From Collinsella sp. AK_207A (lineage in GTDB: Bacteria; Actinomycetota; Coriobacteriia; Coriobacteriales; Coriobacteriaceae), in NCBI RefSeq assembly GCF_902501965.1, contig NZ_CABWID010000001.1, positions 1 to 64,000 on the forward strand: DNA of 64,000 bases, read 5' to 3'. The translations under genes were made by a program, and so were the position numbers. A model generated the notes under the pieces. The model ran no database searches and was not told the DNA's origin. It saw only the letters and a program-made list of their open reading frames with translations. Shown piece by piece: positions 1 to 7,216 of this stretch (the first letter of the stretch is position 1; every line of letters starts with the position of its first letter).

Positions 1-444
1 CATCTCCACCATTCCTTCAACTGGGAAAATGCCGCCCCCGGGGCCCGGATAGGACCTCGGGGGCGTTCGGTTAACTGCGGGAGCGTGCCGTCAGCTCAAT
101 GTGTTCGGTTGGGATCGGAAATCAACCCGGGTTGTCGGACGGCGTTCGACGGCTCGCGGGCGATACGGGTGCGCGGGGTACGGTGAGGTGCAGCGTTCGC
201 CGTGGGTTTCTCCGAGTTCTGAACGCCAGCCGTGACATTCGCCGAACGCTCGCGAAGAAACCCCTGCTCGGCGTCCATGCGTTTTTCCGAGTACTGAACG
301 CAGCGTTCACAACACGGGATAGTCGAGCGAGAACCTATTCACAACTCGGATAATCCAATGACAAGTCCTGTGCGGAAAGACTCACGCGGAACAGCCGTCC
401 TGGCAGGGGCGGCTGTTCCCATGTATGGCAGGCCTCACCCAAGG
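1..444. other. non-coding stretch with short repeats
   Basis: I see no supportable protein gene; the short open frames here lack ribosome sites and protein-like composition. The stretch holds several GTTCG/CGAAC words, a near-duplicate of about 19 bases (TCCGAGT-CTGAACGC at about 210 and 285) and a 15-bp palindrome, TGAACGCAGCGTTCA, at 295-309. It could be a decayed gene end or an untranslated RNA; nothing in the sequence decides this. Confidence 0.4.
388..419 (-). terminator. hairpin after small hydrophobic ORF
   Basis: A perfect 10-bp stem, GGAACAGCCG paired with CGGCTGTTCC, encloses a 12-nt loop, 25 nt after the stop codon of the 27-codon ORF at 445-528. The T-run that would follow on the minus strand is poor, so it may be a transcript-end stabiliser rather than a strong intrinsic terminator. 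Confidence 0.5.
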
Positions 445-528
445 CTACTTCAGCAGAAGCAGCAATGCGAGCACGGACAGTTCGAGGACCGACGCAGCAA
501 GCATGAGAGCGGTGAGGTTCCTCATCAT
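445..528 (-). CDS. 27-aa hydrophobic peptide, type I toxin-like
   Basis: A short ORF reads ATG ATG at 528 to a TAG stop at 445. The peptide has a polar N-terminus (MMRNLT), one uninterrupted hydrophobic helix rich in Leu, Ala and Val, and a single terminal Lys. A purine-rich ribosome-binding tract (GGGAGAGGGGAAGG) lies just upstream, and a perfect hairpin follows the stop. The size, single membrane helix, strong ribosome site and own hairpin match the general look of type I toxins and of small holin-like toxins in Gram-positive bacteria. I did not recognise a specific family, and no antisense RNA can be proven by eye. Start could be either of the two adjacent ATGs. Confidence 0.4.
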   Translation of the reverse strand: MMRNLTALMLAASVLELSVLALLLLLK

Positions 529-863
529 GGGGACCTTCCCCTCTCCCTGCGGGACTCGGAGGGCGCCACCGAACGCTGTGCTAGTTATTGCATGTAAATC
601 CCCATCAATCGAACATGCGTTTGGATATCTTGAGCCGTACTTACAACGTACTGCTGTCAGCAGAAAGAGAACTCCACCTACCCGGAGGATCGACTTGATT
701 ATGCTGGAAAGTCCATATGTCTAAATGGTCGAGCCTTCGGTCACGTAAAATCTCTTTCGCAAATTGACAGCTGAATACGTCCAGGAAGAGAAAGGACATG
801 GTCACCGGCAATCGGTACGATTCTTTGCGACCAAGCAAAAGAAGGCCGAGAGAGCCTGGGGCC
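529..863. other. intergenic region without a supported gene
   Basis: About 335 bases separate the small peptide gene from the first IS256-type transposase remnant. The base composition is lower in GC than in the core genes. I see no ORF with a plausible ribosome site. The leader or promoter of the minus-strand peptide gene should lie at its left edge, but I cannot place a convincing -35/-10 pair. Confidence 0.4.
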
Positions 864-1331
864 ATGTCCGAATCAATCGTATCGGGAGACGAGGAGTCGC
901 TGCGACCCGACATCAAAGAGCTCGTCAAAACACCGTGCGCGACGTGATCAACCAGCCCCTCGACGGGGGGCCGTCATCGAGATGCACCTCGCCGGCGCCT
1001 CCACCGGGCGGATCGAGGGCGTCAGCCGGATACTGCAGGGCGCCGGCGTGTCCGCCGGCACCGTCTCCGACCCCAACGACAAGTCCTCCGCCCCGGTCGA
1101 GGAGTGGAGGAACCGCCTGCTCGAGGGCGGGCACCCCTACGTCTTCGTCGATGGCGTGTGCCTCAAGCGCGGCCGGGGCGGCTCCCGCGAAAACGTGTCC
1201 GCCATGGTCACCATCGGCGTCGACGGCGACGGCGACGGCGAGGCGGTGTGTTTAGTCAATAGCTTTTGGGCAGAATGGTCATCTATTTTTGAGCAGTTTG
1301 CGCACCTGGAATGCGCGGCGTTCTTGAGCAC

Positions 1332-2075
1332 CTACCCCTCCTGCATGAGCGCGTTGCGCACGCGGTGGGACTCGCCCCTGAACTGGACGAGCCTCCCGTG
1401 GCGGACGATGCGATCGATCACGGCCGCCGCCATCTGGTCGTCGCCGAACACCGCGCCCCACCGACTGAACTCCAGGTTCGCGGTGATGGCCACCGACTGC
1501 CGCTCGCAGGCGTCGGCGAACACCTGGAAGAGCAGGCGCGCGCCGTCGGGATCCAGCGGCAGGAAGCCGAGCTCGTCGATGACGAGCAGCCTCGCGCGGC
1601 CGATGAGCGCGGCCTCGCGGTCGAGGCGCTCCTCGTCGCGGGCGCGCCGCAGCCGCATGACGAGTGATGACGCGGTGAAGAAGCGGGCCTCCATCCTCCG
1701 CTCGCACGCCAGCATGCACAGCGCCGAGGCCATGTGCGTCTTGCCGGTGCCGACGTCCCCCATCAGCACGAGGTCCTCGCAGCGCTCGAGGAACCCCAGC
1801 GAGGTCAGGTCCTCCCGCCCGAGCCCCTCGGGCCACGAGACCGCCGTCCAGTCGTACCCGTCGAAGGTCTTCGGCGCGGGCAGCGCGCAACGACGCACGA
1901 GCGTCGCGCGCTTGGAGGCCTCCCTGCTCGCCCGCTCCGCCTCGAGGTAGCCGGCCAGGTACTCCACCTGCCTCGGCGTGCCGAGCTCCGACCACTCCTC
2001 CAGCACCGCCGTCGTGAGCGAGCACGCCCTGCCCGCCTCGACCGCCCTGCGGGCGAGGCCCCCGTCAGCTGCCAT
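1332..2075 (-). CDS. istB: IS21 helper ATPase IstB
   Basis: IstB is the AAA+ ATPase that assists the IS21 transposase in choosing and preparing target DNA. The 247-residue protein has a helical N-terminal segment, then a Walker A motif (GDVGTGKTH, about residue 111) and a Walker B motif (LLVIDELGFLP), followed by the sensor region. Length is normal for the family (about 250). Its start overlaps the 3' end of istA by 11 bases, the usual coupled arrangement in IS21 elements. No frameshift is seen. Confidence 0.92.
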   Translation of the reverse strand: MAADGGLARRAVEAGRACSLTTAVLEEWSELGTPRQVEYLAGYLEAERASREASKRATLVRRCALPAPKTFDGYDWTAVSWPEGLGREDLTSLGFLERCEDLVLMGDVGTGKTHMASALCMLACERRMEARFFTASSLVMRLRRARDEERLDREAALIGRARLLVIDELGFLPLDPDGARLLFQVFADACERQSVAITANLEFSRWGAVFGDDQMAAAVIDRIVRHGRLVQFRGESHRVRNALMQEG

Positions 2076-3525
2076 CGCAGACCGCCCCCTTCAGGAACCC
2101 GTCGTAGACCGACAGGTCGGCGCCGCCGCGCTCCTCGGAGCCGGCGGCGATGCGCCTGGACGGCACGTCGACGGTCGCGTCGTCGGGCACGCGCCCGCCC
2201 TCGACGACGCGCTCCGCCGCGAGGCAGGCGGCCTCGAACCCGCAGGCGGCGCCGGCCCTGCCGATCGCTCTGAGGGTCTGCCTGCGGCCCGCGCCGTCCA
2301 TCCGGTCGATGCCCGCGACGAGCGCCCCGGGCATGTCGCGCCTGATGGCCGACTCGCCGAAGGCCCGCGGCCTGGCCACGAGCGCCGGCGGCAGGGACAT
2401 GGGGTTGCGCACGGCCGGCCCCTCCCCGAAGGCGCGGGACAGCACCGCGACCCTGCGGCCGCGGTCGGCGAGGACCTCGACGGTGGAGGGCCGCACGCCC
2501 ACCAGCAGCTCCCTGCCGTGCCAGGCGGGGCCCGCCACGTACTCGCGCCCGTCGACCCTCACGTAGCCGCGCTCGTCCGCCTTCGCGCGCACCCACCTCA
2601 CGGCGTCGAAGGCGACGCCGGGCAGGGCGAGCATCCCCGCGAGGTCCTCCTGCAGCGCCTCCGCCGCGGGCCGGCCGTCGCGGCACGACGAGGACCCGCG
2701 CAGCCGGGCGCACCCGTCGGCGAGCATCGCGTTCAGCTCGGCCATCGACCCGACCGACGGGACGGGCACGAGCAGGTTGCGCCGCAGGAACCCCACGGCG
2801 TTCTCCACCGAGCCCTTCTCGTTTCCGGAGTACGGGTTGCAGAACCTCGCCTCGAAGCGGCAGTGCCCCCTGAACTGCGAGAACAGCCTGGACTCGACCA
2901 CGGTCCCGCGCGGGCGCCTGCCCGCCTCGGTGGCGTTGTCGAGGACCATCACCCTCGGGGCGCGGCCCCAGCGGCCGAAGACCTCCCCGAGCCCCGCGCA
3001 CAGGCACTCCGACGTCTCCGACCTCAGCGCGACGCGCTGCCGCTCGTTCGAGTGCGGCAGCGTGAGGACGAGGAGCTTCAGGCCGAGGGCCTCGCCGGCG
3101 ACCACGGCGCGGAAGTTGCCGAAGTCGACCTGGCAGGAGCCCGGCGCCCGCTCGAGCTCGAGGTAGCCCTCGCCGCCGCCCGACGCGCGGGAGCGCCGCC
3201 GGTCGGCGACGAAGCGCCTCACCGTCGAGTAGGGCCCCTCGTAGCCGCGCCCGCCGACGAGCCGGTCGTAGACCCTCTTGGCGGTGTGGCGCTGCTTGCG
3301 CGGCGCCCCCAGGTCCGACTCGAGCGCGGACTCGACCCACGCCTCGTGCCCGGCGAGTGCGGGCCTCGACCTCGGCGCGGGGGTCGGCGCGACGGGCGAC
3401 ATGTCCTCCATGTCGGCGTACTTCGCCACTGTGTTGCGGCTCACGCCGAGCCTCCTCGCGATCTCCGCCCGCGGCACGCCTCCGGCGTCCATCGACCGTA
3501 TATCATTCATCATGTCCAGGGGCAC
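2065..3525 (-). CDS. istA: IS21 transposase IstA
   Basis: IstA is the DDE transposase of IS21-type elements. The 486-residue protein starts at a GTG (3525) with an AGGAG site 6 nt upstream. It has an N-terminal helix-turn-helix (EIARRLGVSRNTVAKY, residues about 20-35) and a retroviral-type integrase core, with candidate acidic residues in CQVDFGNF, MVLDNATE and GNEKGSVENAVG. The C-terminal part matches the basic beta-rich region of the family. Length is typical. Together with istB it makes a complete element inside an older, broken IS256-type gene. Confidence 0.92.
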   Translation of the reverse strand: MPLDMMNDIRSMDAGGVPRAEIARRLGVSRNTVAKYADMEDMSPVAPTPAPRSRPALAGHEAWVESALESDLGAPRKQRHTAKRVYDRLVGGRGYEGPYSTVRRFVADRRRSRASGGGEGYLELERAPGSCQVDFGNFRAVVAGEALGLKLLVLTLPHSNERQRVALRSETSECLCAGLGEVFGRWGRAPRVMVLDNATEAGRRPRGTVVESRLFSQFRGHCRFEARFCNPYSGNEKGSVENAVGFLRRNLLVPVPSVGSMAELNAMLADGCARLRGSSSCRDGRPAAEALQEDLAGMLALPGVAFDAVRWVRAKADERGYVRVDGREYVAGPAWHGRELLVGVRPSTVEVLADRGRRVAVLSRAFGEGPAVRNPMSLPPALVARPRAFGESAIRRDMPGALVAGIDRMDGAGRRQTLRAIGRAGAACGFEAACLAAERVVEGGRVPDDATVDVPSRRIAAGSEERGGADLSVYDGFLKGAVCDGS

Positions 3526-3907
3526 GGTCGTCTCCTCCGTCCTTCCCGGGCGGGCTCGGCAAAGTCTCCGCCCGGGAACACGATACGGCGAGGGCCGCGC
3601 CCCTGGTCCCAGGGGGCGCGGCCCTCGTGCTCTTTCTGCTCAATTCTTAATGACCACGGTGCTCAAAAAGCGGTGACCATTCGGACCACTTCTTAGTGAA
3701 CATCAACAGGCGGTCAGCTGCGCCGAAGGCTCACCTGGGTGCGGCTATAGATTTGCGATAGATTCTTGAAGGTACCGTTTACCCTAAAAGAAACCCTCCA
3801 AAGCGCCTCCTATGCGAAATAACAACCCGCGATGCAAACCTCCTTGTCGTGCTCATTGGAATTCAAACTGTTCAATGACAATTGTCCCAAGAGCGGCAGA
3901 TGTTTGA

Positions 3908-4060
3908 AGAAAGTGCCGTAAAACCCAAGAGGCACTTGGCATATGGCGGACGCTGTATGCACAAGCAAAACAGATTTCCGCTAGCCAGAGGCATGAGGAA
4001 ATGATCGAGCATGAGCTTTATTTCAATACGGATTTTTCAGAAATCCACCTATCGCTTTGA
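3908..4060 (+). pseudogene. possible 3' gene remnant of unknown origin
   Basis: An open frame of 50 codons ending in TGA at 4058-4060 reads like a protein C-terminus (KTQEALGIWRTLYAQAKQ, then ISASQRHEEMIEHELYF). It has no start codon or ribosome site of its own, and a neighbouring frame upstream (SQERQMFEESA) may be its frameshifted continuation. The stretch is noticeably AT-richer than the core genes. I do not recognise the family. The rest of 3733-4089 shows no gene. Confidence 0.25.
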
Positions 4061-4089
4061 CGACAAGGTCATCGCGCCCCAAGCGAGCA

Positions 4090-4431
4090 TCAATTCACGC
4101 TTGAAAAAGCTGGTACTCCCCAGGAAATAGCGTCGCGCGCATAATCTTGTGATTGATGGAAGACGTGGAGGACGTTAACGGTGTCGTTGGAGAAAGTATA
4201 AATTGCAACGTATCTTTTAATCCGGAAAGACCGATAGACGCGTTCTGCGAGATCAGGATGAGGGCAAACTGGATGAGACCCTGGAAACTGGCAGGTTATC
4301 TGCAGCTGTCTATCGAGCTCATCGAGAAATGAGAGCGCAGCATCCGAAGACATGAGAACATCCGACAGATAAAAAAGGATGCCCTCAATCTCTCGAGTCG
4401 CAGAAGGTGAAATCACATTATTATTCGCCAT
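4090..4431 (-). CDS. ParE/RelE-superfamily toxin
   Basis: This 113-residue protein has the outline of a ParE/RelE toxin: an N-terminal helical pair (ATREIEGILFYLSDVL), then a beta sheet with a basic segment (RVYRSFRIKRYVAIYTF) and a late strand, VNVLHVFHQSQDYARDAI. Family members either block ribosomes as RNases or poison gyrase; the sequence does not tell which. It lies directly downstream of the antitoxin gene and overlaps it by 11 bases, so the two are translationally coupled. Base composition is lower in GC than in the core genes, which fits acquisition with the flanking mobile DNA. Confidence 0.8.
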   Translation of the reverse strand: MANNNVISPSATREIEGILFYLSDVLMSSDAALSFLDELDRQLQITCQFPGSHPVCPHPDLAERVYRSFRIKRYVAIYTFSNDTVNVLHVFHQSQDYARDAISWGVPAFSSVN

Positions 4432-4690
4432 ACTTCACTCGCATAGCAGCCATGAAGGATGGGCCATCCACGCCCTCGCCCCGAGACAACTCGGTTTCTG
4501 CACGGTCAAGCTTACGCATAAGCCTTTCGTGTGCGAGCTCAGAACGCAGAGAGTCATACATCTCAGGCGTCATGACAATGATGGCCTCCCGACCGTTTCG
4601 AGTAACAGTGACGGGTTCGCGAGAATCCTCAACGATGGACAAGAAGTGTGCGGTATCTTTCAGCTCGCGCACGGGAACACACGTAGCCAT
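4421..4690 (-). CDS. Phd/YefM-family antitoxin
   Basis: The antitoxin neutralises the ParE-like toxin encoded next to it and normally represses their shared promoter. I choose ATG at 4690 because GGAGG stands 5 nt upstream; an earlier in-frame TTG lies inside that ribosome site. The 89-residue product has the Phd/YefM fold signature (VPVRELKDTAHFLSIVEDSREPV in the DNA-binding half, then VTRNGREAIIVMTPEMYDSL), with a charged C-terminal helix that would wrap the toxin. The toxin ORF overlaps its last codons. Confidence 0.85.
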   Translation of the reverse strand: MATCVPVRELKDTAHFLSIVEDSREPVTVTRNGREAIIVMTPEMYDSLRSELAHERLMRKLDRAETELSRGEGVDGPSFMAAMRVKYGE

Positions 4691-4706
4691 ATCAGCCTCC
4701 AATCAA

Positions 4707-4726
4707 TGTGGCCATATTGTACCACA
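4707..4726 (-). promoter_or_regulatory. toxin-antitoxin promoter with overlapping operator
   Basis: Upstream of the antitoxin start the minus strand reads TGTGGTACAATATGGCCACA. It contains an extended -10 (TGGTACAAT) enclosed in an inverted repeat, TGTGG...CCACA. No good -35 is visible. A palindrome over the -10 is the expected place for autorepression by the antitoxin-toxin complex. Confidence 0.55.
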
Positions 4727-4832
4727 CGGTTGTCATTAAGAGGCAAAGCGTGTGCTTCAACCATATTGCCAACGATACAGTTAATCGACAGACATTACCC
4801 TTCAGATCGCGTGCCGAATGTTGGTGTAAGGG

Positions 4833-4866
4833 GCCGCTTCCCTTGCCGCAGAAAGCAGGAAGCGGC
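4833..4866. terminator. hairpin at left edge of IS256 derivative
   Basis: A perfect 9-bp stem, GCCGCTTCC (4833-4841) with GGAAGCGGC (4858-4866), encloses a 16-nt loop. It has no T-run on either strand. It sits just outside the inverted repeat at 4869 and may act as an insulator against transcription into the element, or be a relic. Confidence 0.35.
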
Positions 4867-4868
4867 TA

Positions 4869-5405
4869 TCGCCTAGAATTCTAATTGCTGAAGTCAGGAT
4901 TCGCGGAAGGGCAATAACCGCATATGAACAAGATACACGAGATCGCGGGCGACGGCGCCCTGATGCCGAGATCCGGCGACGGCATGGTGAACATGGCCAA
5001 GCTCATAAGGGTGATGGCCGAGTCGCCCGTCGACGAGGCCATGGGCGCCAGGGCCGACGGGGCATGCGAGGCCGGCAACCGGAGGAACGGATACCGCGAG
5101 CGCGGGCTCGCCACCGGCGTGGGCACCATCAACCTCAGGATCCCGGAGCCGCGCGCGGGGAGCCACTTCCCCGAGGACCCGATCGGGCGCTGCTCGCGCG
5201 CGGACCGCGCGGTCGTCGCCGCCGGCTCGACGACGACTCCATCGGCAGGGCCGTCGTGGGTGCCAAGGTGAACGCGTCCGCGCCCGCCTACGAGGGCGCC
5301 GGCGCGGGGCACGAGGCCAGAATCATCGTGCTCGTCGCGGCCGACAACCCGATTACCGGCAGGAAGGCGGCGTGACATGGGCTAGAATGACGGCATTCTA
5401 GGCGA
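4869..5405. mobile_element. deletion derivative of an IS256-type element
   Basis: A 537-bp segment is bounded by a perfect 11-bp inverted repeat, TCGCCTAGAAT at 4869-4879 and its complement at 5395-5405. It carries only N- and C-terminal scraps of a transposase. A 7-bp hairpin (TAGAATG/CATTCTA, 5383-5400) lies next to the right repeat. I see no target duplication. Such short elements could be moved in trans by a full-length relative. Its right end abuts the broken M50 protease gene. Confidence 0.6.
4924..5375 (+). pseudogene. IS256-family transposase remnant
   Basis: The first about 100 codons from ATG 4924 read like the N-terminus of a Mutator/IS256 transposase. Characteristic strings are NRRNGYRERGLATGVGTI and LRIPEPRAGSHFPED, followed by IGRCSRADRAVVAA. 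The frame then changes, and what follows (RRLDDDSIGRAVVGAKV to GRKAA, stop near 5373) looks like a C-terminus of a related transposase. The entire catalytic middle is missing, so the gene is dead. It is the second such remnant within 5 kb. Confidence 0.75.
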
Positions 5406-6293
5406 CTCTCGGTTTCTCGGGCGGCCTGCGGCTACCCTCGGAGAACCGAGCTCTACACCACCATTCGCGACACTACCGGCTCCTGAGGCTAAACAGAGAC
5501 TTTTTCGAAGGTTGGGCATCTTGAGAACAGTGGACAGCACACAGTAGCCGTCTGGGCACATAAATGGCATGAGGCTGTTTACCGCCATCATGAGGTTGAC
5601 GAACACACCAATGAAAAGAGATAACCGCAAATCTCCGGAGCTGAAGGAGCTCAAGATCATAAATCCCGCAGCGAGAAACAGGTTTGTCACCACACCCGCA
5701 GACCTCACCGCAATCCGTTTTCGCGAGGGCAGGAAGTATATCCCCGGAATTCTTACGTACAAGGCCAAGCTCACGTAATAGAGCACACAGACCGATAGCC
5801 TTCGGGAACGAGGGTCAATTTTGACGTCACGGCCGCATGGGGCAGTTCATGAAGAAGAATCGACGGAACCTGAACTATCCAGGCAAAGATAGGGACTCTT
5901 GAATCGGCAAAAGCGGATGAACGACAGCCGCGGCAGCACCCAAGAAGCCGTAACAACCAGCAGGACGGCCGGCTCAATCAAATCGGTGGGGCAGGAGTAA
6001 TAAACCTTGTCGGCCACCCGCAGGCAAGGCGATTCCAACATGATAGAAGCATGCGAACACGATCGGCATTCCGGCAAACGGCACAAGAAAGACCGCCGTG
6101 GAATCCACGAAGCCAGCATGACATGAGTCGCCTTCCCTGTGAGACCTGTAGAGAGCGGTCGCTTTTCGATACCTGTCAGCATCATACCCCGCCTGGGAAA
6201 CAACAGCCGCCCATCCAGGCAGTGAACATCACGGAAGCATCTCCGTTGGAAAATGATGACAAGGGGCATTACCGAAGCTCGCCCTAAAAGCAA
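5406..6293 (-). pseudogene. decayed M50-type zinc metalloprotease
   Basis: Three minus-strand frames together spell one membrane metalloprotease of the site-2 type (family M50). Near 5910-5830 is a zinc motif LLHELPHA (HExxH). After a frameshift near 5790 comes SLALYVRIPGIYFLPSRK, which matches the ALYVD-(8)-LPRR region of M50 enzymes found near peptide export genes. Then follow a membrane helix and NSLMPFMCPDGY, the second metal motif (N-x-x-P...DGY). At least two frameshifts break it, and its 3' end runs into the IS256 derivative at 5405. It lies downstream of the ABC and secreted-protein genes and may once have matured or degraded an exported peptide. The function is inferred from family and context. 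Confidence 0.55.
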
Positions 6294-6357
6294 TCTCTCA
6301 ATATCGCATGGGCCACAGGGACACTAAGCGCATCACGGGCAAACGGAGAATCGCGTT

Positions 6358-6789
6358 TCATCCCCCACTCATAAGTCGAAACGGCTCAGCCCGCCGCGCC
6401 TCCGACTCGCTCTCAAAATAAGTTCCCCAAATACGACCATTTTCAGCCTCAACGTTCTCGAGTCGCCGCGACCCGACGTCTCCAGAGAGAACCCATGTGC
6501 GCCCGGCGAATCGGACCTCGCCAGACGTCGGATCGTACTCGTATTCAGAGCTTCCCAAGAACCTGCCTCCCGGCCTCCCCCAGTTGGCATCATCGTAGAC
6601 CTCGACTGATGTCTCCCCTGTGCCTTCCACCACCGAGAGGATTATTCGAGACTCGTTCCCCTCGGCATCATAGGAGATGAAAATAGCGGGGGCGAGGAGC
6701 CGAGAGGGGCTCGCTGACGGCGCGAGCACCATCGCGACAACAGCAACAACCAGCGCAGCAGTTGCAACGATCGCCAGCCTCTTCCGCAT
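6358..6789 (-). CDS. small secreted or anchored protein, unknown
   Basis: The 143-residue product starts at ATG 6789, with GAAGGGG 6 nt upstream. It has a signal-anchor (MRKRLAIVATAALVVAVVAM, then VLAPSASPS) and a soluble part with alternating beta-type segments such as IFISYDAEGNESRIILSVVE and GEVRFAGRTWVLSGDVGS. I do not recognise a family. It follows the 116-residue secreted protein by 29 bases and is probably in the same transcript, as the last intact gene of the export operon. Confidence 0.6.
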   Translation of the reverse strand: MRKRLAIVATAALVVAVVAMVLAPSASPSRLLAPAIFISYDAEGNESRIILSVVEGTGETSVEVYDDANWGRPGGRFLGSSEYEYDPTSGEVRFAGRTWVLSGDVGSRRLENVEAENGRIWGTYFESESEARRAEPFRLMSGG

Positions 6790-6818
6790 CGGCAGCCCCT
6801 TCTCAACTCATAACCAAC

Positions 6819-7169
6819 TTACCAGGTGCGATACACGTTCTTCCACGTTGTGTTGGTTGCCTTGTGGTTGGTCTGATAGTGACATGGGTATTTCACGGCG
6901 TGGCTAATGATGTCGCGGTGATCCAAAGCGAAGCTCGTGTGGAAAGTGATGTTTCGGTACGTGCGAGACCCCTCCCAATCATGTGAACTGGTTGTCAGGC
7001 ACTGCTCGGTCTTGAACGTATCGACAACGCTCTCGATGATTGCGAGCGGCGCGATCCCAGAACCTTCATCAGCCGCCGCGACCGCAGGCACCAAAGCTGG
7101 AACGATCAGAGCAGACCCCAACGCCGCAATCGTTAATACCCGAGCAAGGCCCTTTCCCGTCTTCTTCAT
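6819..7169 (-). CDS. small secreted protein, bacteriocin-like candidate
   Basis: I choose ATG at 7169 because AAAGGAGG stands 5 nt before it. The 116-residue product has a clear Sec signal peptide (MKKTGKGLARVLTIAALGSA and on to VPAVAAA) with cleavage likely after AVAAA. The mature part of about 80 residues has two Cys (in EQCLTT and KYPCHYQ) and many His, Tyr and Trp, and ends in TTWKNVYRTW. Small size, a Sec signal, an aromatic-rich C-terminus and an ABC exporter immediately upstream recall lactococcin-972-type loci. I cannot claim membership of that family from the sequence. It could instead be a signalling or immunity protein. Confidence 0.6.
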   Translation of the reverse strand: MKKTGKGLARVLTIAALGSALIVPALVPAVAAADEGSGIAPLAIIESVVDTFKTEQCLTTSSHDWEGSRTYRNITFHTSFALDHRDIISHAVKYPCHYQTNHKATNTTWKNVYRTW

Positions 7170-7216
7170 CTTATCCTCCTTTGGACTCAAGTTAACCCAC
7201 ACCCGAATGCACCCCC

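Larger units (their letters stand above)
1247..3708. mobile_element. IS21-family insertion sequence, 2462 bp
   Basis: The element carries istA and istB. Its ends are TGTGTTTAG at 1247 and CATCAACA at 3708 (TGT...ACA). Two internal words lie at equal distance from both ends: GAATGGTCA begins 26 nt in (1273-1281 and, inverted, 3674-3682) and TTTTTGAGCA begins 39 nt in (1286-1295 and 3660-3669). The right end has a second, diverged copy of this pair further in. The flanks are identical 5-bp words, GGCGG, at 1242-1246 and 3709-3713, which I read as the target duplication. Joining the flanks restores the reading frame of the surrounding IS256 transposase. The element looks intact and fairly recent. 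Confidence 0.9.
864..3732 (+). pseudogene. IS256-family transposase remnant, split by IS21 element
   Basis: Pieces of a Mutator/IS256-type transposase can be read on the plus strand. An N-terminal piece begins at ATG 864 (MSESIVSGDEES) and runs to KELVKTP. The frame then shifts, since VRDVINQPLD follows in another frame, and an internal deletion leads to EMHLAGASTGRIEG. A middle piece runs about 982-1246, with HPYVFVDGVCLKR and NVSAMVTIGVDGDG, where the family has a catalytic Asp in the V-D-G-I/V context. The gene is then interrupted by the IS21 element and resumes after 3708 with V-S-C-A-E-G, which fits the family pattern before homology is lost near 3729. It has a frameshift, a deletion, an insertion and no 3' half, so it is non-functional. 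Confidence 0.7.

Noticed and set aside
1978-3696. Long plus-strand ORF opposite istA
   Set aside because: Arg/Pro/Ala-rich translation without motifs or ribosome site; shadow of istA in high-GC DNA.
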